This document shows positions 25,745 through 34,745 of a stretch of DNA of 44,814 bases, piece by piece. A program made the position numbers and the translations under genes. The stretch covers positions 1 to 44,814 of the forward strand of contig NZ_JAJDOP010000020.1 in assembly GCF_020595095.1 (NCBI RefSeq), in the 5' to 3' direction. Within the stretch, counting starts at the first letter, position 1. The number at the start of each line of letters is the position of its first letter. This DNA comes from Microvirga rosea. Lineage in GTDB: Bacteria; Pseudomonadota; Alphaproteobacteria; Rhizobiales; Beijerinckiaceae. The notes under the pieces were generated by a model. The model ran no database searches and was not told the DNA's origin. It worked only from the letters and a program-made list of their open reading frames with translations.

Positions 25745-26505
25745 TTCGCCCTCTGATATGGTTCGAGCGGCGATCGCGCATTTGCCATGGCCGGCACGAT
25801 TCATCCGTCCGGCGTGAGCTGGGAGGATTAGCTATCCCATGGCATTCGTCCAGTTAGAGCCTGTTAGATTGCGTGATATACGCCTGAAACTGGCAATGAT
25901 CATTTTTGTTCGCATCACGATCTATGACTTGGCAATAATCAACCGTTGGCTGCGCATCTTCGCTGATGACGATTTCAGGCTTGGGATCGCATTGAAAACT
26001 TCGAACTCATCAGAATTGAGCTTGCCATCACGGTCCGGCTCAAACCTCGTGAACGCGTTGTTAAGCATTGTGGCCAAGGGTTCGATCTATCGACATCTGT
26101 CATGACGTTTTCTTTGGTTTCACAGATCAACGGGGCAGAACTAGCACGCCGTACACAGAGTATTCCGTTGGTTGTGCGAGGCTGTGCGACCGCGGCTCCT
26201 TTTGAGTTTTCGAAGCCCTATCTCGCTGCAACATTAGCAACACTGAGAAAAGCGGTTACCATGCACCTGTTTCGATGATCCTCTTGTTTCCCCACGGGCC
26301 CTGATTGAGAAGGGTGCCGGACTTAGGCGTATATCGCCGAACAGTGTCGTTGATTTGGTGCATTCCAAGAAAGCGGCCTTGCCGCCGAGCTAATCTGTAT
26401 TGGGTGCCTACCTACGACACTTATTGGGCCGTCCGGATAATCCCAGGCATGCGTCCGCATGTTCCCGGCTCTAGTGCCTCTACTATGGGAGCATCGTCCA
26501 ATTGA
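25745..26505. other. Intergenic region, nothing recognised
   Basis: About 760 bp. The plus-strand frame 25839-26105 contains hydrophobic and basic stretches but no start signal or family match. Local base composition is less GC-rich than in the neighbouring genes, which fits non-coding or decayed DNA. Confidence 0.4.
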
Positions 26506-27192
26506 TCAGCCGCTCTTCGTGCCATCGGCTCGCCCACTAATCGGTGCGAGATTCCGAAGATCTCCTCGTGTCGCCACAACGAACACAGCCCAGCGTTGAT
26601 CAAACAGTTGTTGCGGCGTTCGCTCGTCACACGACGCTTCATCCCGAAGACGCACGCGATTGTTGGCACCTTCCAAAAGGTCTACCAAGATTTCGCAGAT
26701 TGTGCCCGGCTCCCCGGCCCCAATAACCCCAGCGGCTTGTGCTGCGCTGATCGTGTCGATCAGCGGCTGAAGAGCCGCCTGTGACCACTCCGAAAGCCTT
26801 TTACGGAGTGTAGGTGAGAATGCAGCCTCGGCACTGACTGAGAGGTAGAATGCTGCATAGTCGCGTGACGATCCGAACTCAAAGTAGCGCTGTGCGGTTC
26901 GCCGGACGGCCTCAAGAGGATCAATGGTGTCTCGAGACACCGACAGTAACTCCGAGCAAAATCGACGGATGTCCCGCTGAACGACTGCATCCAGCAGAGC
27001 TGCCTTGTTCGAAAACCGGCGATAGATAGTGTGCTTTGAGACCCCGAGGTGCACAGCGATTTCTTCCACCGAACTGTGTGACACACCCTTTTGGCAGAAG
27101 AGCGTTCGAGCACCATCGAGGACAAGATTGTCCAGAGCTGCCGCTTGTTCCTTAGTTGGCCGTCCGCCAACTCTGCGCCCATTTGCACCCAT
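26506..27192 (-). CDS. TetR-family transcriptional regulator
   Basis: ATG 27192 (MGANGRRVGG) is taken as start; the open frame before it runs into the promoter region. The 228-residue product has the TetR DNA-binding domain at ~15-65: LDGARTLFCQKGVSHSSVEE, then HLGVSKHTIYRRFSNKAALL, followed by an all-helical ligand domain with the YAAFYLSVSAEAAFSP segment. The Shine-Dalgarno is weak. Divergent from the ABC-F gene with 123 bp between starts, so it likely represses that gene and itself. The ligand may be an antibiotic or other toxic compound, by inference from the ABC-F partner. Confidence 0.9.
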   Translation of the reverse strand: MGANGRRVGGRPTKEQAAALDNLVLDGARTLFCQKGVSHSSVEEIAVHLGVSKHTIYRRFSNKAALLDAVVQRDIRRFCSELLSVSRDTIDPLEAVRRTAQRYFEFGSSRDYAAFYLSVSAEAAFSPTLRKRLSEWSQAALQPLIDTISAAQAAGVIGAGEPGTICEILVDLLEGANNRVRLRDEASCDERTPQQLFDQRWAVFVVATRGDLRNLAPISGRADGTKSG

Positions 27193-27315
27193 CGCTGACC
27201 AAAATTGAAATTCTGTTTCATGAATAAACGGCGCGGCCGCGTTGCGTTTCCTAGCCGGCCCTGTTAACAGCACGATACAGTGCCGATATTCGGAATTCAA
27301 CAAGGATTCTTAATA
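27193..27315. promoter_or_regulatory. tetR/ABC-F divergent promoter with candidate operators
   Basis: Two palindromes lie between the starts: TGAAA-TTCTG-TTTCA at 27206-27220, 14 bases before the TetR ATG, and CTGTTAACAG at 27261-27270. Either could be the TetR operator. AAGGA at about 27301-27305 serves the ABC-F start. Confidence 0.5.
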
Positions 27316-28905
27316 ATGTCGTCCATTACTCTCTCCCGTCTCACTTGGGCGACCCAGGATAACCGCCCTCTCTTTTCGGATCTTGACCTCAACTTTGGCC
27401 GAGAGCGCACAGGAATTGTTGGCAGAAACGGCGTCGGTAAGAGCACATTGCTAAAAATGATTGCCGGGGATCTCCAACCGCTCGGGGGCAGCGTCTCTGT
27501 TAGTGGAACCATTGGTCTGTCGAGGCAAGCGGTTCACGTCGCCCCGCAGGAGACGGTCGCAGATCTCTTTGGGGCAGCCGACGCACTCGCGATCCTACGC
27601 CGCGCAGAAGCGGGCGAGGCGACTATTGAGGAGTTGGCTACAGTAGATTGGACAATCGAAGGCCGTATTGCCACCGCGCTCGCGCATGTGGGACTTGAAA
27701 TTAAGCTGGATCGACGTCTGGCGGAACTCTCCGGTGGCCAACGAACCCGCGCCAGTCTCGCGGCGGCTATCTTCTCAGAGCCGGATTTCTTGCTGCTGGA
27801 CGAGCCGACAAACAACCTGGATCGAGCAGGGCGGAAGGCCGTCATCAATCTTCTCGCCAGTTGGCGGGCTGGTGCGATCATCATTAGCCATGATCGAGAA
27901 TTGCTCGAGCACATGGACGCAATCGTCGAACTGACGTCGCTGGGCGCAACCCGCTATGGCGGCAACTGGCATCATTACCGCGAACGAAAAGCAACTGAGT
28001 TGGAGGCGGCTCGCCATGACTTGGCCCACTCGGAGAAGCGGTTGACCGAGATCAACCGCAAAGCTCAGGTGGCAGCTGAACGAAAAGATCGTCGCGATGC
28101 CGCGGGGGGGCGGAAAGGCGCCCGCGGCGATCTGCCTCGAATTCTACTCGGGGCGAGGAAAAACAACGCCGAAGCAACCCGCGGCGAGAGCGTAAGACTT
28201 GCTGAGCACCAGCGGAGCCAAGCCTTGGAAGCGGTGGCGACTGCCCGCGCCCGCATCGAACGCTTACAGACGTTGTCCGTCGTTCTACCTCCGACGGGTC
28301 TTCCGGCGAACCGAGCGGTCTTGAGAATGGACAGCGTCACCGCAGGCTACGATATCAATCATCCTGTCATCCGTGATTTGTCGCTCTCAGTAACTGGGCC
28401 CGAGCGTGTCGCCCTCGTCGGGCCTAATGGATCAGGCAAGACGACCCTGCTGAAGGTCATCGCTGGTGAAATAAAGGCATTCCAAGGCACTGTGTCTGTT
28501 CTGGTCGACTTCGCGATGCTTGATCAGAGCGTCAGCGTGCTTGACCCAGACACATCAATCCTCGACAATTTCATGCGCCTAAACCCTGACTCTAACGAAA
28601 ATACGTGCTGGGCGTCTCTTGCTGGCTTCCTGTTCAAAGCGGATGCAGCGCGTCAACGAGTCAGCACGCTAAGTGGCGGACAGATGCTGCGCGCTGGCCT
28701 CGCGTGTGTGCTGGGCGGCACGCAGCCACCCCCGCTGCTCATCCTGGACGAGCCCACCAACCATCTGGATATCGACTCAATTGAGGCTATTGAGGCTGGC
28801 CTCACGGCCTATGATGGAGCAATTCTGCTTGTAAGCCATGATGAGACGTTTCTCACAAACGTGGGCCTCAGCCAGCGGCTCGAATTGAGCACGATCGAAC
28901 AGTGA
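27316..28905 (+). CDS. ABC-F family ATPase
   Basis: ATG 27316 (MSSITLSRLTW) fits an AAGGA site; the upstream in-frame ATG does not. 529 residues with two ABC domains and no membrane helices. Domain 1: Walker A GRNGVGKST, signature LSGGQRTR, Walker B FLLLDEPTNNLD. Domain 2: GPNGSGKTT, LSGGQMLRAGLA, LLILDEPTNHLD. Between them lies a charged linker (~215-300, KRLTEINRKAQVAAERKDRR) of the kind that reaches into the ribosome. ABC-F proteins act on translation; some protect ribosomes from antibiotics. Regulation by the divergent TetR gene supports an inducible resistance or stress role, but housekeeping Uup/YheS-like function is possible. Confidence 0.92.
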   Translation: MSSITLSRLTWATQDNRPLFSDLDLNFGRERTGIVGRNGVGKSTLLKMIAGDLQPLGGSVSVSGTIGLSRQAVHVAPQETVADLFGAADALAILRRAEAGEATIEELATVDWTIEGRIATALAHVGLEIKLDRRLAELSGGQRTRASLAAAIFSEPDFLLLDEPTNNLDRAGRKAVINLLASWRAGAIIISHDRELLEHMDAIVELTSLGATRYGGNWHHYRERKATELEAARHDLAHSEKRLTEINRKAQVAAERKDRRDAAGGRKGARGDLPRILLGARKNNAEATRGESVRLAEHQRSQALEAVATARARIERLQTLSVVLPPTGLPANRAVLRMDSVTAGYDINHPVIRDLSLSVTGPERVALVGPNGSGKTTLLKVIAGEIKAFQGTVSVLVDFAMLDQSVSVLDPDTSILDNFMRLNPDSNENTCWASLAGFLFKADAARQRVSTLSGGQMLRAGLACVLGGTQPPPLLILDEPTNHLDIDSIEAIEAGLTAYDGAILLVSHDETFLTNVGLSQRLELSTIEQ

Positions 28906-29609
28906 CTCCCGATTGCGACACTGATACTACCCTAGCGTCAAATCCGTTCCAGGACACGGCCAGAATAGGCCAAGAAACGCAGCGTTGGATCCGTAACGCT
29001 CCAAGCACTCTTCGATCCTAAGAACCTCAATGCACAATTCGTCCGCCTATCATAAAGCCCCTACACGTTATCCAACGAGCCCTTGGCTCGTCGGGTAGCC
29101 GTTGAGTTGAGCAATTTCCACTGCCTTCCCCATGCGGTCCTGCGGATTCACTTCCCGTAGGCGGGTTCCGATGGGAGTTCTCACTTTTCACAATCTCTCA
29201 ATATAGAGGATGCGTTGAATGTATTCATCCAACGACGACAGTCGCGTCGCTTGGGTCCAGAAACAATGTTCTGTACGCGACAGTATGAGAATCCTACCGG
29301 CGTTCGTGGGCGGCCGATTATCGAACGATTATCAATGTATTTTGGAACATCCCTTTACGAAAAAGCTATTCGCCCCTGCTCGTGCCAATTTAATCCTATC
29401 TCGCAGCCTCAGGCTTTCACGGCATAGCCCACCTTGGATTAAACCAGGAGTGCTCGCTGCCGGCTTGTGGCAAATGGGTGACCAGAGGGAAGATCCCTAA
29501 GTGCCAACCTCGCAGGATCCAAAGTTCTCTTCTGGTTGTGGCGGCAAAGTTCTATCGTGGCCAAGGAAAATAGTTTAATAGGACCAGACCTGCCGGATCC
29601 ACCCGGATA
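28906..29609. other. Intergenic region, nothing recognised
   Basis: 704 bp between two plus-strand genes. Short frames near 29215-29500 have no start signals or family resemblance. AT content is raised near 29160-29400. The promoter of the cyclase gene should lie close to 29500-29600. Confidence 0.4.
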
Positions 29610-30647
29610 ATGGATTTATTGTCACCGGCCCTCATGCATTTTCATCGCCTCTCGTTCTGGCTTATTGCACCTGCGCTTGGAGCGCTCGCCGGCGTTTTGT
29701 ATTCAATAATGTTCCAAGTCGAGACGCTGATGAACTCGGCCATTCGCGGGATTCTGATCGGGGCACCCATTCTGCTCTACGAGCGTGGATTCCTTTTCCC
29801 CAGGTGGCGCAATCGGATCCGAGGCACCGCGACACCAATCTTCGTATTTGTCACTGTCATCACCTACGCGGCGTTAATCGTGCTCGGCAATGCCGTGGCT
29901 GGCACTGTGCTGCATCACTTTTTCGGATACATGCTCAATGCCCATGACGCGATGATGATGTCCCAGTCGGGTTTTGTTTACTCCCTCATCGCCGCGGCCG
30001 TGACTGTGTTTGTGTTCCGCTTGCGTGACCTAATCGGCCCAGGGTTGTTCATGAGCTTACTGCTCGGTCGTTACCATCGTCCGACCAAGGAGGAGCGCAT
30101 TTTCCTGTTTCTCGATGTCTCAGGGTCTGCTCGCTTTGCCGACCGCCACGGAGATCTGGCAGCTCAAGCCTATCTCGGGCAAATCTTCAATGCACTGGCT
30201 CTCCCGGTACGGCGCTCGGGCGGATCGATCGATGATTATGTCGGCGACATGGCATTAGTCACGTGGACAGTTCCCCGAGGCGCCCGTGACGCCGCGTGCA
30301 TTCGCTGCGTCTTCGATTTTGCTAAAGCCATTACGGACAACGCATCGACTTGGGAGGCGCGCTTCGGAGAGGTGCCGCGGTTCCGGGCGGCTCTTCATTG
30401 TGGCTCAGTCGTCGTGGCCGAAATTGGATTCGAGCGGCACAAAATCTCTTATTTCGGGGATGCCGTAAACACCACGGCACGACTAGAAATTTTGTCCAAG
30501 ACCCTCGACGTACCAGTCCTGGCTTCAGTCGACCTCCTTGGTCACATTGGCAAGCTGCCTGGCGAATTCACGGCTCAAGATCTCGGCTTGCATGCCATTA
30601 GAGGTCGCAGTGAGCAGATCGGCGTCGCAGCGATCCATCGCCGCTGA
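29610..30647 (+). CDS. Membrane-bound class III nucleotide cyclase, non-canonical active site
   Basis: 345 residues. The first ~150 hold about four membrane helices (FWLIAPALGALAGVLYSIM, FVFVTVITYAALIVLG and others). The rest is a class III cyclase domain: FLFLDVSGS (first metal Asp), DDYVGDMALVTW (second metal Asp), HCGSVVVAEIG and FGDAVNTTARLE (transition-state Asn and Arg). The lysine that normally reads adenine (D-K-F/Y-x-G-D) is Asp here, and the partner Asp/Thr is Ser. ATP preference is therefore doubtful: the product may be cGMP, or activity low. ATG 29634 is an alternative start. Convergent with another cyclase at 30853-31989. Confidence 0.87.
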   Translation: MDLLSPALMHFHRLSFWLIAPALGALAGVLYSIMFQVETLMNSAIRGILIGAPILLYERGFLFPRWRNRIRGTATPIFVFVTVITYAALIVLGNAVAGTVLHHFFGYMLNAHDAMMMSQSGFVYSLIAAAVTVFVFRLRDLIGPGLFMSLLLGRYHRPTKEERIFLFLDVSGSARFADRHGDLAAQAYLGQIFNALALPVRRSGGSIDDYVGDMALVTWTVPRGARDAACIRCVFDFAKAITDNASTWEARFGEVPRFRAALHCGSVVVAEIGFERHKISYFGDAVNTTARLEILSKTLDVPVLASVDLLGHIGKLPGEFTAQDLGLHAIRGRSEQIGVAAIHRR

Positions 30648-30822
30648 GACTCACACAACACAGGTCGAGGCGATTTATGTCACATGTAACGCACTGCAAA
30701 TCTTCTTGATCACCGCGTGTTGAAGCTACACTGTGCACTCGCTTTGCTCACCAGAGCGATCGACTGGACCGTCCGCCGCGGAAGCACATGTTGGCACTCG
30801 GCTCAGACGGCTGCGTAATCGT

Positions 30823-30845
30823 CCACAATGGCCACTACATTGTGG
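30823..30845. other. Hairpin between convergent cyclase genes
   Basis: Perfect 8-bp inverted repeat CCACAATG / CATTGTGG with a 7-base loop, in the 205-bp gap between the stop codons. Not followed by a T-tract on either strand; it could be a weak bidirectional terminator or a protein-binding site. Confidence 0.4.
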
Positions 30846-30852
30846 GGTAAGA

Positions 30853-31989
30853 TCATCCTCGAGACAACCCGTCATTGAACGTGAGATTTCGAGAGTGAAT
30901 CAAGAGCCTATCGTGGGCGTATCTCTGCTCTTCTAGTCCGCCCTGGAGACCTGAAAGGCGGATTCGCGCCGTGCGCCCGCGCAGCGTCTGGAAACCCAAG
31001 TCGATGAAGCTTTTTGCCAAAGCGACGCTGCCCTCCGCGCTCAGCTCGGCGATTACCGCCCCAGTGACAAGGAGGTCGAAGTGTAGCTCGCGGCAGAGGG
31101 ATTCGACACGGCTTGCAACGTTCACGGTATCCCCGACCACGGTGAGCTCCAGTCTGCTTTTACTGCCGACTTCGCCCTGAACCACCTGTCCGTGATGGAT
31201 GCCAATCGCAACCCGGAGAGGCTGCTCCCCGACACGAATACGCTGCCGGTTCCACCTTTCAACTGCACTGATCATTTCAAGCGCACATCGAACTGCATCG
31301 GTGACGTCGTGAGTACCCGCGTTTGGGAGACCGAATGCCGCGATCAAACCGTCGCCCAGGAACTTGTCAATCATGCCATTATTCGCAATGACTCGATCGC
31401 CAAGGATGCTCTGCAGATCCCGTAGAAGCGTGATCACCTCTTCAGGCGACCTGCTCGATGCATAATCAGTGAAGCCGACCATATCGGCGAACAATACGGC
31501 CGCTCGCTGGTTCCTATAGACGGAAAGGGCCGTGTCAGTCGCGGCGAGCTCGTCCACGAGCTGAGGAGAGAAGAACCGTGCGAGATTTTTGCGCTGCAAT
31601 TCGATCACGACTAAGCGCTCTCTCGTTGAGATGTTCCTCAAGCTAAGACTCGTCGTGATCCCACTCGCAGCGAGGCTCATGAATGCTCTCAGAATAGCCG
31701 CATCAGGAAACATGATCCGATGGACCAGAACTAAGCTCAGAACCGTGAGCGCCGAGCATCCAACGCCAGCAAGGATAACGGTCGACTTATCGCGGGACAT
31801 CGCGGAGATCAACACCACGCCGACGTAGAGAACGGCCACCGCAAATTCGATATGGACAAATGTGTCTACCGCGAAGATTGCGGCAATCAGACAGATAGAC
31901 ACAAGCATCAGGAGCGTACTTCTGTCCCTTACCCAGTGTACGGAAATGTTCCTGCGTGCGGAGCTACTGCTCCATCGTTGGTCACTCAT
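30853..31989 (-). CDS. Membrane-bound class III adenylate cyclase
   Basis: 378 residues. An N-terminal block of about three to four membrane helices (TLLMLVSICLIAAIFAV, FAVAVLYVGVVLISA, VILAGVGCSALTVLSLVLV) is followed by a coupling helix ending FSPQLVDEL, then the catalytic domain with all expected residues: VLFADMVGFTDYA (metal Asp), MIDKFLGDGLIAAFG (adenine-reading Lys and second metal Asp), GIHHGQVVQGEVG and LTVVGDTVNVASRVE (Thr, Asn, Arg). It should make cAMP from ATP at the inner membrane face. Two cyclases in tail-to-tail arrangement are notable. No promoter assigned. Confidence 0.92.
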   Translation of the reverse strand: MSDQRWSSSSARRNISVHWVRDRSTLLMLVSICLIAAIFAVDTFVHIEFAVAVLYVGVVLISAMSRDKSTVILAGVGCSALTVLSLVLVHRIMFPDAAILRAFMSLAASGITTSLSLRNISTRERLVVIELQRKNLARFFSPQLVDELAATDTALSVYRNQRAAVLFADMVGFTDYASSRSPEEVITLLRDLQSILGDRVIANNGMIDKFLGDGLIAAFGLPNAGTHDVTDAVRCALEMISAVERWNRQRIRVGEQPLRVAIGIHHGQVVQGEVGSKSRLELTVVGDTVNVASRVESLCRELHFDLLVTGAVIAELSAEGSVALAKSFIDLGFQTLRGRTARIRLSGLQGGLEEQRYAHDRLLIHSRNLTFNDGLSRG

Positions 31990-32593
31990 GGGCGCAATGG
32001 CTCGCGGATCGAACGTGATGCCTGCTGCACAGTGGTCAATCCGCTCTGCCGACGCGAATCGGCGGGAGGGACGCTAATGTGGCGTCGCCGGCCACTATCG
32101 GCCGCGGCGGCCGTTCCATAGGTCTCAGTATGAATACTGGCGCGCATCAACATCCAGTCGCTCCGGCAACATGCGGCCAGCTGTCTATAAATGACCGCGA
32201 GTAAGACATACTGGGATGCGGTCGTGCAGGCTCGTTAGAGGCTGAAAGGATCTGTGAGGAGTTGCCGGACTGCCTTCTCGTGGATGCTTGGAGAGGCACC
32301 CTCGGAATAGGAAAAGTTGGGCCTGTGCTCGTCCTGTTCGCCGACAACTGGGATACAGCAAATGCCGCACCAGAGCATAGACATGTCGGGCATGTCAGCA
32401 GCAACAGGTCATTGGAGAATCGGTCACTCGGGCGCCAGATGAGACTGCGCCGGCGCGGTCGAAAGCGACAAGAGAACTCCACCAGTCTCCGCCTGGAAAA
32501 ATGCTCAATTGGCTGCGTCTCTAGGGAAACTTGTTGGCATTAGAGGCAGTCTCTTTTCTTGAAGCAGCTTCCATCGACAATGTTGCAGCGGAC
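31990..32593. other. Intergenic region, nothing recognised
   Basis: About 600 bp upstream of the cyclase gene and downstream of the Ohr transcript. Open frames on both strands (32147-32482 minus, 32262-32543 plus) overlap each other and have no start signal or recognisable family. Confidence 0.4.
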
Positions 32594-32626
32594 GAATGAG
32601 GCTGCTGTCTGCACAGCGCCTCATTC
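32594..32626 (-). terminator. Terminator-like hairpin after ohr / small exported protein
   Basis: GAATGAGGC and GCCTCATTC (9 bp) with inner GCTGT / ACAGC (5 bp), one bulged T and a CTGC loop. Lies 37 bases beyond the stop of the small gene. No clear T-tract follows. Confidence 0.5.
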
Positions 32627-32662
32627 AAGGTCGTACCTGGTCGTGGGAGTCTTTTCCGCGGA

Positions 32663-32824
32663 CTATCGGCTGCCTACGCCGTCAAATCTAATGTTGTAAC
32701 TTAACAAGCTCGTTGACATTGCGAAGAGGCCTGCGAGCGGCGATGGCTCTGGTGAAACTATGTCATAACCACAAGGTGCCGCAAGGATGCCGATCGCCAG
32801 CATGCCAGCAATGATGCGCTTCAT
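32663..32824 (-). CDS. Small exported protein, 53 residues
   Basis: ATG 32824 is preceded by GGAGG at 6 bases, a strong initiation site, and starts a signal peptide (MKRIIAGMLAIGILAAPCG). The Cys at residue 18 within LAAPCG resembles, but does not fit well, a lipobox. The mature part is about 35 residues without a family I recognise. It follows ohr by 28 bases on the same strand and is followed by a hairpin, so it is probably the second gene of that transcript. Function unknown. Confidence 0.5.
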   Translation of the reverse strand: MKRIIAGMLAIGILAAPCGYDIVSPEPSPLAGLFAMSTSLLSYNIRFDGVGSR

Positions 32825-32852
32825 CGAAACCTCCGTTGGTGGGGAGTGACGC

Positions 32853-33269
32853 TCACGTGACATTCAGTTCTACGTTGATGTTACCTCGTGTCGCCTTGGA
32901 ATAGGGGCAGGTTCGATGGGCCTCCTCGATGAGCTCCCGGGCCAGTTCCTTTTCGAGGCCCGGCAGGCTCACATTCAAGCGGGCTTGCAGGAAATAGGCA
33001 CTATCCGTGGTGCCGAGGTCGACTTCCGCATCGACAGCGGTGTCCGCAGGGAGCCTCAACTTGGGCCTGCCCGCAGCGAGACCCATTGCGCCGATGAAGC
33101 AGGCCGGCCAACCAGCCGCGAAGAGCTGTTCGGGATTGGTACCCGGCGTGGCTGCGCCAGGAGGAGACAGCTTGACATCGAGCTGTGCATCGTCGCTGCG
33201 CGTGAAGCCGTCGCGCCCGCCAGTCGTGTGGGTCTTTCCGGTGTAAAGGACCTTTTCGATCTTCGTCAT
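32853..33269 (-). CDS. ohr: Organic hydroperoxide resistance protein, Ohr/OsmC family (paralogue 2)
   Basis: 138 residues with the complete Ohr signature: NPEQLFAAGWPACFIGAMG (peroxidatic Cys) and HRTCPYSKATRGN (resolving Cys), and the N-terminal KVLYTGKTHTTGGRDG. Same activity as the paralogue at 15611-16027, with which it shares about half its residues by eye; the two differ most at the N-terminus and around KLRLPADTAVDAEV. Starts at ATG 33269. A small exported protein gene follows. No OhrR is adjacent; the two-component genes upstream (33429-35491) are on the same strand, with a 159-bp gap. Confidence 0.94.
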   Translation of the reverse strand: MTKIEKVLYTGKTHTTGGRDGFTRSDDAQLDVKLSPPGAATPGTNPEQLFAAGWPACFIGAMGLAAGRPKLRLPADTAVDAEVDLGTTDSAYFLQARLNVSLPGLEKELARELIEEAHRTCPYSKATRGNINVELNVT

Positions 33270-33428
33270 AAATCACTCTTTGTTCCGTCGCTCACAGCGA
33301 CATTTACTGACGGGAAGTGATATGGAAGGTCGACGTATCGGGCATATTTCTGGAAACGCCAGAACTGTATCAAAGCGTAACAACCAGCTAGCGGGAGATC
33401 GTCCAGTACAAGGTGCCTAGTTCACCCG

Positions 33429-34745
33429 TCAACGAAGGGTCACTTCTGCCACCAGTCCACCACCGACACGGTTATAGATCCGAACCGAAGCGCCGATTGT
33501 CGTCGCCAGCTGCTGGGCGATGGCAAGCCCAAGCCCTGTACCGCCGGTCTCGCGATTACGGGACGGCTCCAGCCGGAAGAAGGGCTGCATGGCGGCTTCC
33601 AGCCTGTTTTCCGGTATACCTGGCCCGCGATCCAGTACCTTGATAACTACGTATCCGTCTCTTCGCTCAACTCCGATTTCGGCGCTGCCAGCAAATTTCA
33701 GGGCATTGTCAAGGAAGTTTGTCAGAATGCGGCGCAATGCATGCCGCTTGGTCACGACCGTACCCTGCACAGCACCGAGAACAGTGACCGCTTTCCCGGT
33801 ATCCTGGTAGTCGTATGCAATGCTGTCAATGAACGACGGAAGATCAATACGAGAGGCATTCTCGCCATGACCGTGCGAACTACGGGCATAGGCTATGCCT
33901 TCCTGCACTAGCCGCTCAACTTCGCCCAGATCGCTAACGAGTTTGTCCTTCTCGGGCGAGTCGTCCGCTAAATCGGCGCGCAGCCGCATCCGCGTAATGG
34001 GTGTCTGAAGGTCGTGAGAGATCGCTGCGAGAATCTGGACTCTTTCTTCCAGATAGTGAGCGATGCGCTCGCGCATCGCGTTGAAGGCTCGGGCAGCATG
34101 GGCGACTTCGCTCGGCCCCGCCTCGCTGAGAGCAGGCCCTGGCCGGCTCGGATCCAGCGCATCGGCGGCAGCAGCAAGTGCGCCCAGAGGCCGTATCGTC
34201 TGCCGGACGGCGAGCCAAGCGCACAGGACGAGCAGCACCATCTGCAGGAAGAAAACGTAAGGCAGCCAATCAGCCACCGGCATGACGCCTCGCGGCGTAA
34301 TATCGATCGTCAGCGGATTTCCGTCGCTGAGTGTCAAATGGACCTGAAGCCGCACTACATCGCCGGGAATGGCTTCGATCCGCAATGGAAACCGATGGCC
34401 GACCGCCTCCTCGATCCTTGAGAGAATCTCGGCGCTCCGGGGTGACGTGTCCGGCACACCTTTCAGCCCCTCACCCAGCACGAACCGGTAGCTGCCGCGG
34501 CTGAGCCAGTCGATGAAGTTTTCTCTCTCGTTTACCGGAAGCCGGTCGAGAACAGCGATCGAGGTTGCGACATCCTTCTCGAGCGTACCGAGCATCACTG
34601 CCTTCGCCGATATGTAGCGTTCCAGGTAGAGCACGGCGAATGAGAGACCATAAGCGACTGCCAACCCGACGAGGAGGATGAAGAAGATTCGAGCACGCAG
34701 CGTGCTTGGCCATGTTAATAAGCGAATTGGCTTGCCGCCCGTCAT
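33429..34745 (-). CDS. Sensor histidine kinase, EnvZ-like
   Basis: 438 residues. Membrane helices at ~18-40 (IFFILLVGLAVAYGLSFAVL) and ~165-185 (VFFLQMVLLVLCAWLAV) flank a periplasmic sensor domain of ~120 residues. HAMP (RPLGALAAAADAL, EVAHAARAFNAM) and the dimerisation/phosphoacceptor motif AAISHDLQTPITRMRLRADL follow, then the ATP-binding domain with N box RILTNFLDNALKFAG, G1 DRGPGIPENR and G2 GGTGLGLAIAQ. It phosphorylates the response regulator whose gene overlaps its start (ATGA). The overall form is that of EnvZ and related kinases sensing envelope or osmotic conditions; the signal here is unknown. Confidence 0.93.
   Translation of the reverse strand: MTGGKPIRLLTWPSTLRARIFFILLVGLAVAYGLSFAVLYLERYISAKAVMLGTLEKDVATSIAVLDRLPVNERENFIDWLSRGSYRFVLGEGLKGVPDTSPRSAEILSRIEEAVGHRFPLRIEAIPGDVVRLQVHLTLSDGNPLTIDITPRGVMPVADWLPYVFFLQMVLLVLCAWLAVRQTIRPLGALAAAADALDPSRPGPALSEAGPSEVAHAARAFNAMRERIAHYLEERVQILAAISHDLQTPITRMRLRADLADDSPEKDKLVSDLGEVERLVQEGIAYARSSHGHGENASRIDLPSFIDSIAYDYQDTGKAVTVLGAVQGTVVTKRHALRRILTNFLDNALKFAGSAEIGVERRDGYVVIKVLDRGPGIPENRLEAAMQPFFRLEPSRNRETGGTGLGLAIAQQLATTIGASVRIYNRVGGGLVAEVTLR

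Noticed and set aside
30823..30845. Hairpin between the cyclases as a classical intrinsic terminator
   Set aside because: The stem is perfect but no T-tract follows on either strand, so it is listed only as a hairpin.
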